A DNA stretch of 64,000 nucleotides from Okeania sp. KiyG1 (GCF_014132355.1 NZ_BLZO01000058.1:124001-188000); one strand, 5' to 3'. Numbered from the stretch's first letter, positions 18,761 through 28,595 are shown. Program-made: numbers and translations. The notes: generated by a model not told the origin, from the letters alone.

Positions 18761-19023
18761 TATTCAGGAATTGGGGATATAGAACAAAGTCTATTCCCCA
18801 ATGAAGAGATAATTCTAAATTCTAAATTCTAAATTCTAAATTCTTGAAGAGGAAATTAAGCGATCGCTCCTAAAATGGCACGTTCCTTCTAGTGTTGCAG
18901 ATCGGATTCAGATTACAATCAAAGTTAGTTCGTAATATTCAGGAATTGGGGATATAGAACAAAGTCTATTCCCCAATGAAGAGATAATTCTAAATTCTAA
19001 ATTCTAAATTCTAAATTCTTGAA
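18674..19023. repeat. Two tandem 175-base copies of the VIT-gene 3' end
   Basis: 18674-18848 (last 29 codons, the stop and 88 bases of 3' flank ending in TTCTAAA heptamers) is repeated immediately at 18849-19023. I find no difference between copies. The junction lies in the heptamer array, which points to unequal exchange or slippage between arrays. Confidence 0.9.
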
Positions 19024-19340
19024 TCTGGCAATATCTCAGTAATAGTTTCATAAAAATTAGTTTCTGGTGGTTTAGCAAATAAATGTGACATTTGTTCCAA
19101 TGCCGCTTTATAAGCATCAGTTTGATTAGCATCCATATCTTCAACCCCTTCCCAAAAAATTACAGCAATACCTTTATCTGTTCCTGGCAACTGCAATAAA
19201 TAAGCTCCCTTAAAACCTTCGTTATAGGTAGCAACTGCCTTTTCATAAAGTTCTCTTGCTTCTTCAAATTTTCCTGGTTTAAATTCTCCCAAGGCAACAT
19301 AAGCATATTTATGCTTCAAAAAATCCATAAAATCCGACAT
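19011..19340 (-). CDS. Small alpha/beta-barrel protein, ABM-like
   Basis: This 109-residue protein (MSDFMDFLKHKYAYVALGEF, then GKFEEARELYEKAVATYNEG, then GIAVIFWEGVEDMD) resembles the dimeric alpha/beta-barrel fold of antibiotic-biosynthesis-monooxygenase-like and stress-responsive A/B barrel proteins. No catalytic residues can be assigned. The stop codon and the last two residues (RI) are supplied by the TTCTAAA heptamer array at the end of the duplicated segment, so the natural C-terminus may have been altered. Confidence 0.6.
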   Translation of the reverse strand: MSDFMDFLKHKYAYVALGEFKPGKFEEARELYEKAVATYNEGFKGAYLLQLPGTDKGIAVIFWEGVEDMDANQTDAYKAALEQMSHLFAKPPETNFYETITEILPDSRI

Positions 19341-19764
19341 TTTTTCTCCTGATAGATAGGGTTTAATAGCAAATCAAAAGTTAAAAATAAGACTTCTTAA
19401 CTTGATTAAAAGAATGTTTGTCAAATAAATATTAAATCATCTAGTAGACTATTTCATCTTAAATGTTGCATTAGATTCAATTCAAAAGTCAAAACTCAAA
19501 ACTCAAAAGTAAGAATTTTCAAGTTAAAAGCTAATGCACAGTTTTAGCTGTGTCAGTCTACTACTCCCCTACTGGACCGACATAGCTAATTTTATGCATT
19601 AGATTATTGGGGCGGGGGCGGGTTTACTCAGTCGTGGGTAACACCATTAACTTAACGCGGAACCCGCCCCTACTAATGCACCATTTTGGGTGTGCCACTC
19701 CACTATTCCCCACTCCCTTACTCCCCCACTCCCCCACTCCCCTACTCCCCTACTCCCCTACTCC
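19341..19764. repeat. Gap with heptamer arrays; no gene seen
   Basis: AAAACTC/AAAAGTC heptamers lie at 19480-19510 and CCCACTC/CCCTACT heptamers at about 19705-19790, the latter running into the 3' end of the next gene. A GGCGGGGGCGGGTTT block at 19610 is GC-rich but shows no clear hairpin. Confidence 0.6.
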
Positions 19765-22038
19765 CTACTCCCTACTCCCTGAAATAATATCCTCAGACAA
19801 AGATTCCCAGAAAGGATTATTCTTTCCTAAACGAGTTGTATTTGTCGCATCATGGATACTTCCCCTGAGATTCTGATAATATTTATCGTCCATAAAATTA
19901 ATATTTAAACTAGCATCAGCTACTAACCTACGGAATTTTTCCTGAGTATAATCTCTACCATTAATTAATGCTCCTACGGGATTTGAAACTAACAATTCTC
20001 CGTTAACTACCACCGAATTTACCATATTCGGCCACCAAGAATAACCGCTATATCCAAACATAGCTGGCACTTGAATAATCTGGTCATCACTTAAATTAAA
20101 TTCCCGCTTCAACTTTTCAATTAATGGGTCTAATTTTTCCCGCTGCAAATAAAGATTATGCTGAATTAACTTCTGATTTTTTAGCGCTGCTCGTACCGTT
20201 GTTTGAGTACTTAAACCACGATTTATTGCCGCTTGTCCATATCCTTGTAGACTCAATTCTTCTAATAGTTTTACCCCTGCTTCTGGACTAACAATTAACA
20301 TTAAAGGTTTGCCAAATTTACTAGGAATAAAAGTAATAATTTCATCTACATGACGAATCATTAACCAAGAAGTATCAATAGCTACTGGCGGACCCTGAAT
20401 CTTTTGCGCTTTAATAAAATCAATGATTTCAGGATTCATTCCTACTTCACCTGCCTTACCATAATAAATTCTTCCAAGCTCATATCCTGGTAGAGGTGGT
20501 GTCACTTCTAGGTTGCCATAAGCATCAGCCCATCTATTTAAAGGATCGAGTTGTCTGGGTTTACCTACTTCAAACCAGCCAAAATCTTCTTTGAGCAGAC
20601 TTCTAGCGTATTGATCATTTTCCCCAGGACGGTTAGCTTTGAGTACCACATTCATATTATGGGTTTGACCTTGAGAAGGAAATTGCACATAACCTATTTC
20701 TTTAGTATCTTGCATCCAGGTAGTACCGCCGGAATTAATTTGAGCTTTAGCACCTGTTCTTTCGACGATCTGTTTGATTTTGGCGACAAATTCTTGATTG
20801 CCAAAACCACGTTCGCTAACATGAAGTTCTTTGACTGGAGCAGTATTCGGAGACATTAACCAAGGAACTACACCTATTTGAATACTATCAGAAGCAATTT
20901 GTCTGCCATTTTTTTCAGCGATCGCTGTTAATTTAACAACTCCTTTCCAGTTGCGATCGGCAAACTGTTTAGCTTCCACCCCCAATACTACTTTCTCTCT
21001 AGATATTAATGCTTCAGTACCAGAAATATCTACTGGTTGCCATCCGTCTTCTGTTTTTTGGAATACATTAATATAGTCACTAGCATCTGTATCTGTTGAA
21101 ATATAGATTTGAGCATCTTGATAATTTTCTGCGACTTGAATATTCACCAGCGCCAAGTCTGCTTCATCTGTTTTGCCATTAACTTCTCGATCGCGCCAGT
21201 CTGGTATTAGATCGCCATTATCATCATCGCTATTAAATAACATCAATGCACCTTCTGATAAAGACCACTTTTCTCTATCCGATCTATCAGCTTCATCTAA
21301 CTCTCCATCTCTGTTGGTGTCGCCATACATGGTGAAACCGGGAGATAAACTATATGCAATGGGTGAATAATTGCTTGTATTACTGTTTGTGTCGTCTTCT
21401 ACATTTTCTACCCATCTTCTTGCTGCTATTACTTTTTCATAGGAGGCAACTGCTAGATATCCCTGATATTCGATCATTTTTTCGATCGCTTTATCTGTCA
21501 TGAAGGAATTTTGGGGAATTTGACGCAGGTTAGAAATTGCCTCTAACCAAAGATTTTCTGCTTCTTGCCAAGTTTGGTAATTTGCCTGAGTTATTTTTCC
21601 TTTTTCTACTGCCTTAGTTGCTTTAGCGATCGCTTGCTTCCAGCTTTGGAGCGCTTTTTCTTCTTTAATAATATTAGCTTCTACGTTACGGAAGTTTTTC
21701 AGGGTTTTTTCATATTGCTGTAAGTGGAATTTGTATTGCCAGGGTTCTTCTACTTCTTGGAGACTTGGCCTTTGAGAGACTCTATTCAGTTCAGCTTTTA
21801 TTTCGTCTCTAAGCTGGTAAAGTTCTGATAGTGAATTTACTTTTCTTGTAATTTTTAAGTTGTTGTTTACTGACTCAAGGGTTTCTAAGGGCGAAACTAC
21901 TGAATTTCCTTGTTCTAGAAGGGAAGGTTGTGCCACTGCTTGAGGAACGGGCACCCAAATAATTGCTACTAATGCTCCAATGGTATTAACTAGAGCTATT
22001 TTGACATATCTAATCCAACACATAGTATATATCCTCAT
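19765..22038 (-). CDS. Secreted protein-arginine-deiminase homologue lacking the catalytic Cys
   Basis: This 757-residue protein has an N-terminal signal peptide (IIWVPVPQAVAQ) and a coiled-coil segment to about residue 210. Two calcium-binding-like motifs follow (DTNRDGELDEAD near 235 and NSDDDNGDLIPDW near 265), then a PAD-type catalytic domain. Three of the four PAD active-site residues are visible with the expected spacing: Asp444 in WMQDTKEIGY, His561 and Asp563 in RHVDEIITFIP. The nucleophile should follow in a GxxHCGTN motif, but the gene reads GSIHDATN (Asp730-Ala731). PADs convert protein arginine to citrulline, using calcium. The only Cys in the protein is in the signal peptide, so this is probably a pseudoenzyme or uses different chemistry. 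The frame is otherwise intact. Confidence 0.8.
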   Translation of the reverse strand: MRIYTMCWIRYVKIALVNTIGALVAIIWVPVPQAVAQPSLLEQGNSVVSPLETLESVNNNLKITRKVNSLSELYQLRDEIKAELNRVSQRPSLQEVEEPWQYKFHLQQYEKTLKNFRNVEANIIKEEKALQSWKQAIAKATKAVEKGKITQANYQTWQEAENLWLEAISNLRQIPQNSFMTDKAIEKMIEYQGYLAVASYEKVIAARRWVENVEDDTNSNTSNYSPIAYSLSPGFTMYGDTNRDGELDEADRSDREKWSLSEGALMLFNSDDDNGDLIPDWRDREVNGKTDEADLALVNIQVAENYQDAQIYISTDTDASDYINVFQKTEDGWQPVDISGTEALISREKVVLGVEAKQFADRNWKGVVKLTAIAEKNGRQIASDSIQIGVVPWLMSPNTAPVKELHVSERGFGNQEFVAKIKQIVERTGAKAQINSGGTTWMQDTKEIGYVQFPSQGQTHNMNVVLKANRPGENDQYARSLLKEDFGWFEVGKPRQLDPLNRWADAYGNLEVTPPLPGYELGRIYYGKAGEVGMNPEIIDFIKAQKIQGPPVAIDTSWLMIRHVDEIITFIPSKFGKPLMLIVSPEAGVKLLEELSLQGYGQAAINRGLSTQTTVRAALKNQKLIQHNLYLQREKLDPLIEKLKREFNLSDDQIIQVPAMFGYSGYSWWPNMVNSVVVNGELLVSNPVGALINGRDYTQEKFRRLVADASLNINFMDDKYYQNLRGSIHDATNTTRLGKNNPFWESLSEDIISGSRE

Positions 22039-22691
22039 ATATAGTAATGGATTTTACCGGATTTTTGGCACTCAGAGGGCTAATTTCCGATCTTCTCAAT
22101 ATTGACTCTACAGGAGTCACGCTGAATAATTATTTCTTCACCGAAAACTCAATTAATACCAAATTCATTTCTAAGTTGCATAGAATAATATTGAATATTG
22201 CGATCAGGGTTGACTTTAGATCGAGATAGGCAAATTAATGAATTTCTTCAAGAAAGAAGGACTGAAGTTGGAAAAAGGAAAAAATAATTCTGTGTCGCTT
22301 CAGATAAAATTTGTATAAAACCTTAATTTATCAAACAGGATTGGGTCGCACCACCTCGCCTTTTCAGGCGAAATATTTTTGGAGGGAGGCTCAAATCCCC
22401 GTTACAAAAATAACTTCTGTACGGGCGCCATTCGGCAGCTTTGCCTCAGCAAACGGCCGAAAGCTTGCCCATAACTATCGTTAACGCCCCTACTTCCCCC
22501 TCCCCTCCACCGGAGGGGTTAGGGGTGGGTTGGGAGGGGGAGGGGCGAGGGGTGGGTTGACTTCTGACTTCTGACGCGCGTTAAATTTCCGGTTGAGAGA
22601 TTGTAACTTGTCAGGTATTACAGAATTTTGAAATATCTCTATATAGTTCAGTTTTTGTACCTAAATTATAATTTTTCAACCGGAAATTATT
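22039..22691. repeat. Gap with a recurrent TTTATCAAACAGGATTGGG element
   Basis: 22323-22420 (TTTATCAAACAGGATTGGGTC, then GTTACAAAAATAACTTCTG) recurs in degenerate form at 25650-25750 and in reverse at 15739-15805. 22430-22495 holds GGCGCCATTCGGCAGC and a GTTAACGCCCCTAC end shared with 52895-52945. A GC-rich tract of GGGGAGGG type follows to 22560. The frame open at 22047-22229 is not supported by any motif. Confidence 0.55.
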
Positions 22692-23468
22692 TTAAGGTTC
22701 TCGAACCCATTCCTGATTTGGTTTTGCCCAGTCAGATGTTTCCACATTATTAGCACTGGAGCTATTACTAGGTAACTCTAAGCAGTAACCAGCACCGTAT
22801 ACTGTTTTAATATAACGAGGATGGCGAGGGTCTGGTTCCATCTTCGTTCTCAGATGCCTAATATGGACTCGAATCGTCTCAATATCATCATCTGGGTCGT
22901 ACCCCCAGACTTCCTTGAGAATTTCACTCGGGGATACTGTCTGGCCATGTCGTTGCAGTAAACAATGGAGTAACTCAAATTCTAAATGAGTTAGTTTTAC
23001 TGTCTGCTCAAACCAAATAGCCTCGAACCTTTCAGGAACAAGAGTCAGAGGACCATAATTCAGGATTTCGCTATGTTTTGCTGCTTGTGGGATTCGATCT
23101 GTCCGTCGCAGCAGAGCACGCACTCGTGCCAGCATTTCTTCTACTTCAAAGGGTTTTGTTAGATAATCATCTGCTCCAGCATTGAAGCCTTCTACTTTAT
23201 TTTGAGTTTGACTTAAAGCAGTTAACATCAGTACGGGAATATCGGCTGTCCGTTCATCACGACGCAGACGTTGACAAATTGTAAACCCATCAACCTTTGG
23301 CAGCATTAAGTCTAATACTATCAGGTCTGGTAGTAGTTGCAGGGCTAGAGCTTGCCCTTTTATGCCATCTTCTGCTTGGCTAACTTCATAGCCAGCCATT
23401 TCTAGGTTAACAGCAACGAGTTCTGCGATCGCAGGATCGTCGTCAATTACGAGTATTCTAGGCATCAT
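22692..23468 (-). CDS. rpaA: Circadian output response regulator RpaA
   Basis: This 258-residue OmpR-family regulator has a receiver domain ([17 protein letters not shown], phospho-acceptor Asp53 in VLDLMLP, Lys in YLTKPF) and a C-terminal winged helix with the conserved [17 protein letters not shown] and [15 protein letters not shown]. The linker [20 protein letters not shown] is diagnostic of RpaA rather than RpaB. RpaA is phosphorylated by SasA/CikA signalling downstream of the KaiABC clock and controls night/day gene expression. The upstream 180 bases are AT-rich and contain no MITE. The extra first Met suggests that either of two adjacent ATGs can serve. Confidence 0.93.
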   Translation of the reverse strand: MMPRILVIDDDPAIAELVAVNLEMAGYEVSQAEDGIKGQALALQLLPDLIVLDLMLPKVDGFTICQRLRRDERTADIPVLMLTALSQTQNKVEGFNAGADDYLTKPFEVEEMLARVRALLRRTDRIPQAAKHSEILNYGPLTLVPERFEAIWFEQTVKLTHLEFELLHCLLQRHGQTVSPSEILKEVWGYDPDDDIETIRVHIRHLRTKMEPDPRHPRYIKTVYGAGYCLELPSNSSSANNVETSDWAKPNQEWVREP

Positions 23469-23679
23469 TTGCTACACTTACCTATAATTTTTTTTATTGT
23501 AATGTTTAATTAAGATTTTAAGTTTTTTCTAACATTCTTTCATTTAATGTTACACTTAATTTTTCAATACATAGCCCTTTTTTGTGTTATTGTTCTACCC
23601 TTCTATAACACAATTTTACCTTTTTGTCAAGTAACGCAATCATAGGGATGGAATCTAAGTCGTACTCTAACTAGATGTC

Positions 23680-23892
23680 AGCTATCAGCTTGGGTAGACC
23701 ACAGTAGAGACGTTTCATGGAACGTCCCTACAACGTTTTGTTTGTGAAGATGTGGTTCATCAATTTGAAAAGCGCTGTAAAATTCAGACAACGTAAGTAC
23801 TTTTCCTTCTTCCTTCTTCCTTCTTCCTTCTTCCTTCTTCCTTCTTCCTTCTTCCTTCTTCCTTCTTCCTTCTTCCTTCTTCCTTCTACTAA
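23680..23892. repeat. GGGTAGACCACAGTAG element and CCTTCTT array
   Basis: 23691-23780 (GGGTAGACCACAGTAG, GTTTCATGGAACGTCCC, GAAAAGCGCTGT) is also present at 60541-60647. There the outer ends ACAGCGGTTTTC and GCAAAAGCGCTGT form an inverted repeat. Here the left end is degraded. It is followed by twelve or so CCTTCTT heptamers (about 23802-23887). Confidence 0.7.
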
Positions 23893-23902
23893 AACTTTGT
23901 GT

Positions 23903-24441
23903 TTAAAATCTAGGAATTATAGGTAAAAATTGTGCTTGTTCTTTAAAATATTTCCATGGAATTGATTCCGGATCTTTTTGACTACTCCATTCTCCAAAAT
24001 CAGGTTTTGTTTTCCGTTTACTGATAGTACTAGCATGAACATTGAGCCTAATTGCTAATTCTTTTTGGGTAAGAGGAGAAACTATTTCAGTAGCAGATTG
24101 AAGTTGGGAATTTTCTGGAATATCTTCAGGGCAATCTTTTAGATGAGAATTTAGTTGGGAATTATTTGGCAGTTGAACCTCATAATTTGAAACTTTCGAG
24201 ATTAACTGAGTATTGTTTTCTAAAGTTTTATCCGTTGTTCTTCCAACTAGAGATACAGCAGTAGGAAAATAATATAATAAACCCCCTCTTGTGTAATTTC
24301 TAATTCAGCACCAAATTCTTTGGCTTGTTCATCAAGAAACTCTTGGACTATTTTTCCCGATAGTTGGGAATTTATGGCTAAGTCTAAGGCTGTAATATAT
24401 CCATTATTTTCCTGAATTAACTGATAAAATATAATATTCAA
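23903..24441 (-). pseudogene. Frameshifted HTH-domain gene
   Basis: The first frame reads MNIIFYQLIQENNGYITALD through EITQEGVYYI and stops at 24247. Reading one base back in the run ATATTATTTTCC opens a second frame: FPTAVSLVGRTTDKTLEN, then SPLTQKELAIRLNVHASTIS, SKRKTKPDFGEWSSQKDPES, ending IPRF at 23903. The whole would be about 178 residues with a C-terminal helix-turn-helix of the LTQKELAxRLNVHxSTIS type. A one-base loss in the T run, a sequencing error or a programmed shift would all explain it. It overlaps the upstream small membrane gene by 4 bases (ATGA), so the two were co-translated. Confidence 0.65.
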
Positions 24442-24680
24442 ATAATCTTTTGTTGTTTTTGTTTTTCCTGATAACGTTTGACTAACCAGGTAACTCCAGA
24501 AGCAATAGTAATGACTGTGAATATACGCCAGGATAAACCTAGCATTAGCAATGCTAATCCCAAAGAAATTACAATGGGAAAATTATTTGTGGATTTATTA
24601 TTATTGTTAAGGTTTCTTGGTTGTTCGGGCATTTTAATATTCTTGAGCCAACTTTTATACTTATGAGGTATCACCAACAT
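24438..24680 (-). CDS. Small membrane protein upstream of the HTH gene
   Basis: This protein has up to 80 residues. An inner ATG at about 24630 (MPEQPRNLNNNNKS) would give about 64 residues and is as likely a start. One hydrophobic segment (FPIVISLGLALLMLGLSW and IFTVITIASGVTWLV) forms one or two membrane helices. The tail is basic (KRYQEKQKQQK). Its stop overlaps the start of the downstream HTH frame by 4 bases. Function is unknown. Confidence 0.55.
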   Translation of the reverse strand: MLVIPHKYKSWLKNIKMPEQPRNLNNNNKSTNNFPIVISLGLALLMLGLSWRIFTVITIASGVTWLVKRYQEKQKQQKII

Positions 24681-24779
24681 TTACTGCTAATATAGCTAAA
24701 TATAGACAAAATTTGTCGATACTTTTAGCGGATTTTTAATAAATAATGGTGTAGTTGGGATAAATTTTGCCAATAATTA

Positions 24780-25384
24780 GGGTTTGCTGAAAAAGTATTT
24801 TAGTAGGGGTAGGAGACAGGATACAGGAGACAGGATACAGGATAAATGGGAATAAGCGAGGAGGTAGGAATAAGAATTGTCCCAATATTGTTCTGCCCAA
24901 CTATGCGCCTAAAGTAATAACTTTTTGAGCGTTTTAGACTGAAACAGGCGCACTTTTTCAAGGCCCAAAAAAGGCTAAAGTCTTTATATGCCAATGCTTT
25001 TAGATTAGATCGGTAAGCCCTAATTAGGGTTTGCTGATTAAATCTCAAAGCACTGAAATATAAAGGTTGAGCGCATTTTTTAGTTAAAAAAAGTCCAAGC
25101 TTAATGGTCATAATGGTTCAAAAAATTAGCATTTTAGGCGGCTTTGTTGCGCAGAATAATCAAGGGATTATTCTTCCTCCTACCTCCTAATTAATTCTCA
25201 TTTCTCCTGTTTTCCCCTCCCTGGAGGAGAGGGTTAGGGGTGGGTTGGGAGGGGGGAGGCGAGGGGTGGGTTGTCTCCTGTCTTCCCCTCCCTGGAGGGA
25301 GGGGTTAGGGGTGGGTTGGGAGGGGGAGGGGCGAGGGGTGGGTTGTCTCCCTACCCTTACCCATAAGACTTTTTCAGCGAACCC
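24780..25384. mobile_element. Two tandem M4 MITEs sharing a TSD
   Basis: The first copy, 24780-25020, begins GGGTTTGCTGAAAAAG and ends GGTAAGCCC. The second, 25027-25384, begins GGGTTTGCTGATT and ends TTTTTCAGCGAACCC. TAATTA occurs before, between and after them (24774, 25021, 25385), a 6-base target duplication shared by both. ACAGGAT/ACAGGAG heptamers lie close to the left end. The second copy contains two GGGGAGGG-type tracts. Confidence 0.85.
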
Positions 25385-25390
25385 TAATTA

Positions 25391-25814
25391 AGAGTGTATC
25401 TATAAAATAAAAAATTAAGCCTTGATGTAGGGTGGGTTTTGCTAACGCAGAGCTTCTGCTAAATGGCTGTCGCCGATCTAAAATGGTGGCAATAATTTCA
25501 AAAAACAAAATATTTCATGCTGTCGCCTAACCCATCGAATACTAGGTATTTGAAGCACGTCTTTAAGATTGATTTTACAGATACTTTTTAATCCAGAATG
25601 AAAAAACCGATCCTCTCGCTTCAACAGCATCTTCCTGCTAGCTTAATTTATCAAAATAATTGGGTCTAAAACTCCACTTTTAAGGCCAAATATTTTGAGA
25701 GTTTTGGTCAAAATTCCTGTGACAAAAATAACTTTCGTTAAAAGTATTTAACCTGACATGATATAACTATGTTTTTATAAAGTATACCTGCTGAAGTTTG
25801 CAAGATTTTAAACA
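25391..25814. repeat. Gap with inverted-repeat segment
   Basis: AGTGTATCTATAAAA at 25392 and TTTTACAGATACTTTT at 25573 form an imperfect inverted repeat enclosing GTAGGGTGGGTTTTGC, suggesting one more degenerate MITE. 25650-25750 is the TTTATCAAA/GTGACAAAAATAAC element. The last 60 bases precede the lipoprotein start. Confidence 0.5.
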
Positions 25815-26279
25815 ATGTTTCGTAAATTAAAAATTATTGGTGGCACTATTCTAGTCTATTTATCCATCGCTGGTTGTGGCCCTAGCAAAGTTTCTCAGTG
25901 TAATGAATTGATTGTTACTATTAACAAGGGAAATACTCTTGTCAATGCTGAAAATTCCTTTGATGCTGCTACAACTAATCAACTAGGAGGAGATTTAGAA
26001 GCAATTTCTCAGGAGTTAGAAGCTCTCAAACTTGAGGATGAAACTCTTCAGCAGTTTCAAAAAGACTTAACTCAAACATTTAAAGAACTTTCTCAAGCTT
26101 TTGTTCAGATGAGTTTAGCTCTGCAAACTAGCACACAAGTTGAAGCTTCATTAGAGGGTAGAAAAAAATTTAATCAGGCTAAAAATCAACTCACTCAAGC
26201 AGGCCAGCAGGCCAATAAGGTTGCTACAGAAAAAGATATTTTGTTAGATAAGCTGGTTACTTATTGTCAAAATCAATAA
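25815..26279 (+). CDS. Putative lipoprotein
   Basis: This 154-residue protein has a type II signal peptide (MFRKLKIIGGTILVYLSIAGC) in which the lipobox LSIAGC places the acylated Cys at residue 21. The mature part is almost fully helical, with heptad-like Leu/Gln spacing (LEAISQELEALKLEDETLQQF) and two further Cys residues (SQCNEL and TYCQNQ) that could pair. It is probably anchored in the plasma or outer membrane facing the periplasm. No partner gene is adjacent; function is unknown. Confidence 0.75.
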   Translation: MFRKLKIIGGTILVYLSIAGCGPSKVSQCNELIVTINKGNTLVNAENSFDAATTNQLGGDLEAISQELEALKLEDETLQQFQKDLTQTFKELSQAFVQMSLALQTSTQVEASLEGRKKFNQAKNQLTQAGQQANKVATEKDILLDKLVTYCQNQ

Positions 26280-26399
26280 ATTTATAGCACTTTACAAAAA
26301 AAATATGCAGTTGAAAGCCAAGTGGTTTTAGCCCTTGGATGAAAACAAGTTGTGGGAATTTATTCCCAAGTATCCCAAAATGTGGGATAATATCAATGA

Positions 26400-26766
26400 A
26401 TGCGAGTAGGAACAAGGTTTGTCCCATAGACTCAATGCTTGTAGGGGTGAAACTCCTGTCGGAAAGAAACTATTAGCATAGTTCTACCAAGACGCTCGGC
26501 ACAGATAAACACCTCAGCAAGGATAGGGATTTATAGCTCACTCATAAGTGTAAAACCACTCTGAAAGTGAGACAAAAGTAAGGGCGATGTATGTGGCATT
26601 CGGAGTCAGCATACTTTGAGTCTGTAGGTGGTATATGAGCTACCACCACTGGAAAAAACTAATCATGTCCAGTGACAGCTAGTAGCCTTTCAGAATCGCG
26701 TTTTTAAACCGATTTGGAACAACTACTTAGAATCACCCGTACTTCAGTCGGGTGAGAAGTCAAACG
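26400..26766 (+). ncRNA. Highly structured RNA candidate, HEARO/omega-RNA-like
   Basis: The stretch has no frame but an unusual density of hairpins: AGGGGTGAAACTCCT, ACTATTAGCATAGT, CTCACT with AGTGAG, GTATG with CATAC, GGTGGTA with TACCACC (26630-26650), ACTGG with CCAGT, and a terminal CACCCG with CGGGTG hairpin (26725-26750). It ends in GAGAAGTCAA. This layout resembles the omega-RNA (HEARO) of IscB/IS200-IS605-type elements, in which the guide precedes the nuclease gene, but no iscB follows. The assignment is by memory and inference. Confidence 0.4.
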
Positions 26767-26847
26767 CAAATCAATAATTTCTATGAATGTTAAGTTTGAG
26801 ATAGTTGTTTTTAGGCCAAATATTGATTGGTCGATTAAATTAAACTA

Positions 26848-27342
26848 TTAGTGATGGATTTCTAACTCTAGTACATAATGTCCCATGCGTAACTGCTGAG
26901 ACCATAGTTCATATTCTAAGCGCAGATAATCTGGAACTGGTTTTCCCTGAACTACTAGGTTACGGGTAAAGTTACGCATTCGTAGCTGATAATGTAAATT
27001 GAATGACTCGTCTTGAAGCCAATAACGACAGATGCCATATACTCCTCTTTCCCAGATATTACGGTAACAATATTTACCGCTTCCTTGCATAGTCATAATA
27101 ACTCGGGAAGGGGCAACTTCTAACCATAAAAGTCTTGGCTTTAAGACAGTTGGCAATATTGATGGGTCATCTATGTTTGTACATGATGTTTCTCTATCTG
27201 TAATTGCAGGTTCATGTAATAGTATATGAAATTGATCGCGGTCTTTATGATATAGAGTGGCCGCTGTTTCAACTATGGACCAAATGGGCAAGTCTGTTGA
27301 TATTAATGACAGACTTACGGGTTTGCGTTGATAAGTTAGCAT
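26848..27342 (-). CDS. Conserved cyanobacterial hypothetical protein
   Basis: This 164-residue protein is rich in aromatic and basic residues (IWERGVYGICRYWLQDESF, YELWSQQLRMGHYVLELEI). No signal peptide, membrane helix or catalytic motif is visible. The pattern is that of single-domain hypotheticals widespread in filamentous cyanobacteria. It starts MLTYQRKPVSLSLI behind a short AT-rich leader. It has no operon partner; an M7 MITE lies upstream (27418-27542). Confidence 0.55.
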   Translation of the reverse strand: MLTYQRKPVSLSLISTDLPIWSIVETAATLYHKDRDQFHILLHEPAITDRETSCTNIDDPSILPTVLKPRLLWLEVAPSRVIMTMQGSGKYCYRNIWERGVYGICRYWLQDESFNLHYQLRMRNFTRNLVVQGKPVPDYLRLEYELWSQQLRMGHYVLELEIHH

Positions 27343-27417
27343 ATATTTTCTTAGGGTAAGTTGTAATTATTTAATGGTTGTTAGTTCTACAAAGATCAAA
27401 AATATTACTCTTGGTTA

Positions 27418-27542
27418 ATAGACATCTCCTCCAAAAGAGGGAGTAGGGAGTAGGGAGTAGGGAGCAGAGAGTAGAGGGAAATAATTGATGAATAAGAGTA
27501 CGATAATTGATTTGATTTTTTATTATTGGAGATGTTTAATAG
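27418..27542. mobile_element. M7 MITE copy with GGGAGTA array
   Basis: It begins AATAGACATCTCC and ends GGAGATGTTTAATAG. Inside, four GGGAGTA-type heptamers follow CCAAAAGAG, and ATAATTGATG is followed by ACGATAATTGATTTGATT. This is the most complete M7 copy in the window. Confidence 0.75.
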
Positions 27543-28595
27543 CTTTTTCTTTCCCACGCAACCTTGCTCAAACTCTAATTTAGATTTCACTCTATTTTGA
27601 CTCAGAATTTAAACTATCGGTATATACAGGACTTTTAAAGTAAGTGAGGTACACCCACCGGTCCATCGTTATTGGATAATTATGTACTTCATAAATTTGT
27701 AATATATTTTATATATGTAGTTTGTTATTTATAGGTTTTAGGGAACTCATACATCGAATGGGTAATCATGATATTTCTATTAGGTAATCATGAGATTTCT
27801 ATTTCTTGGGGAAACGCTACACAAACATCATATTAGGACGCACTCAATATAGTCAAAAAAAAGATGCCTTTGCCTGAAGACTTTAAGATGACACAATAAT
27901 TTCAAACAATTACTTCATGTAAAGTGGTGTTAAATTATTGGAGTTAATTGTCTAACTAACTCTCCCCAGTTGGCATCACTGATTGCTCTTGCTCATGGGT
28001 TATTAACTTACCTAACTCACCTCAAGATATTAACAGAGTAGCATATTTATATGGTTGGACACAAGGGATAGTTTAGATCAAAAAAATTTGAATATTGTTT
28101 ATACTAAAATTTTGCTAGTGACAAGTCTAAGTAAATTTATTGATTTTAATTATATCTTTATTTACTTTTGTTACATTTTTTTAACTAAATACATCAAGCG
28201 ATCGCTTGATGAGTTAAATTTTACGGCTTTAAAGAATCATAAAAATCAAAAGCGCTCGGAGAGTTGTTTGTCAGAAAATAATAAATTGCTAGTGTTTTAA
28301 AGTTGATTTATTAACGCTATAGTCGGGATTAAAATTTTAAGTTAAACAGTAAGTAGGATAGTTATAATTGAAATCTATAAATCTAAAATAAAGATTCTTT
28401 TGAGCGGACTTACTTTTGGTTTAATAATTAACTATACAGAAAATTATCACATTAAACTTAGATAGAATTATTTGTATATTTACTTGTTCTTACTGATAGC
28501 AAACAATTCGATAGAACAATTTTACAAAGTAAGGTTAATGATATAAATACTGTTTTTTTATGTTTGTCAAAGTGCAATACCAAATTAATCTTCAA
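27543..28595. other. Gene-poor AT-rich stretch
   Basis: No gene is supported. GGTAATCATGATATTTCTATT and GGTAATCATGAGATTTCTATT (27760-27802) are direct repeats. Frames at 28055-28300 start well but show only AT-driven composition. A HIP1 site lies at 28198. Confidence 0.5.

Noticed and set aside
28055-28300. Frame of 81 codons
   Set aside because: AT-rich composition, no motif, no convincing ribosome-binding site.
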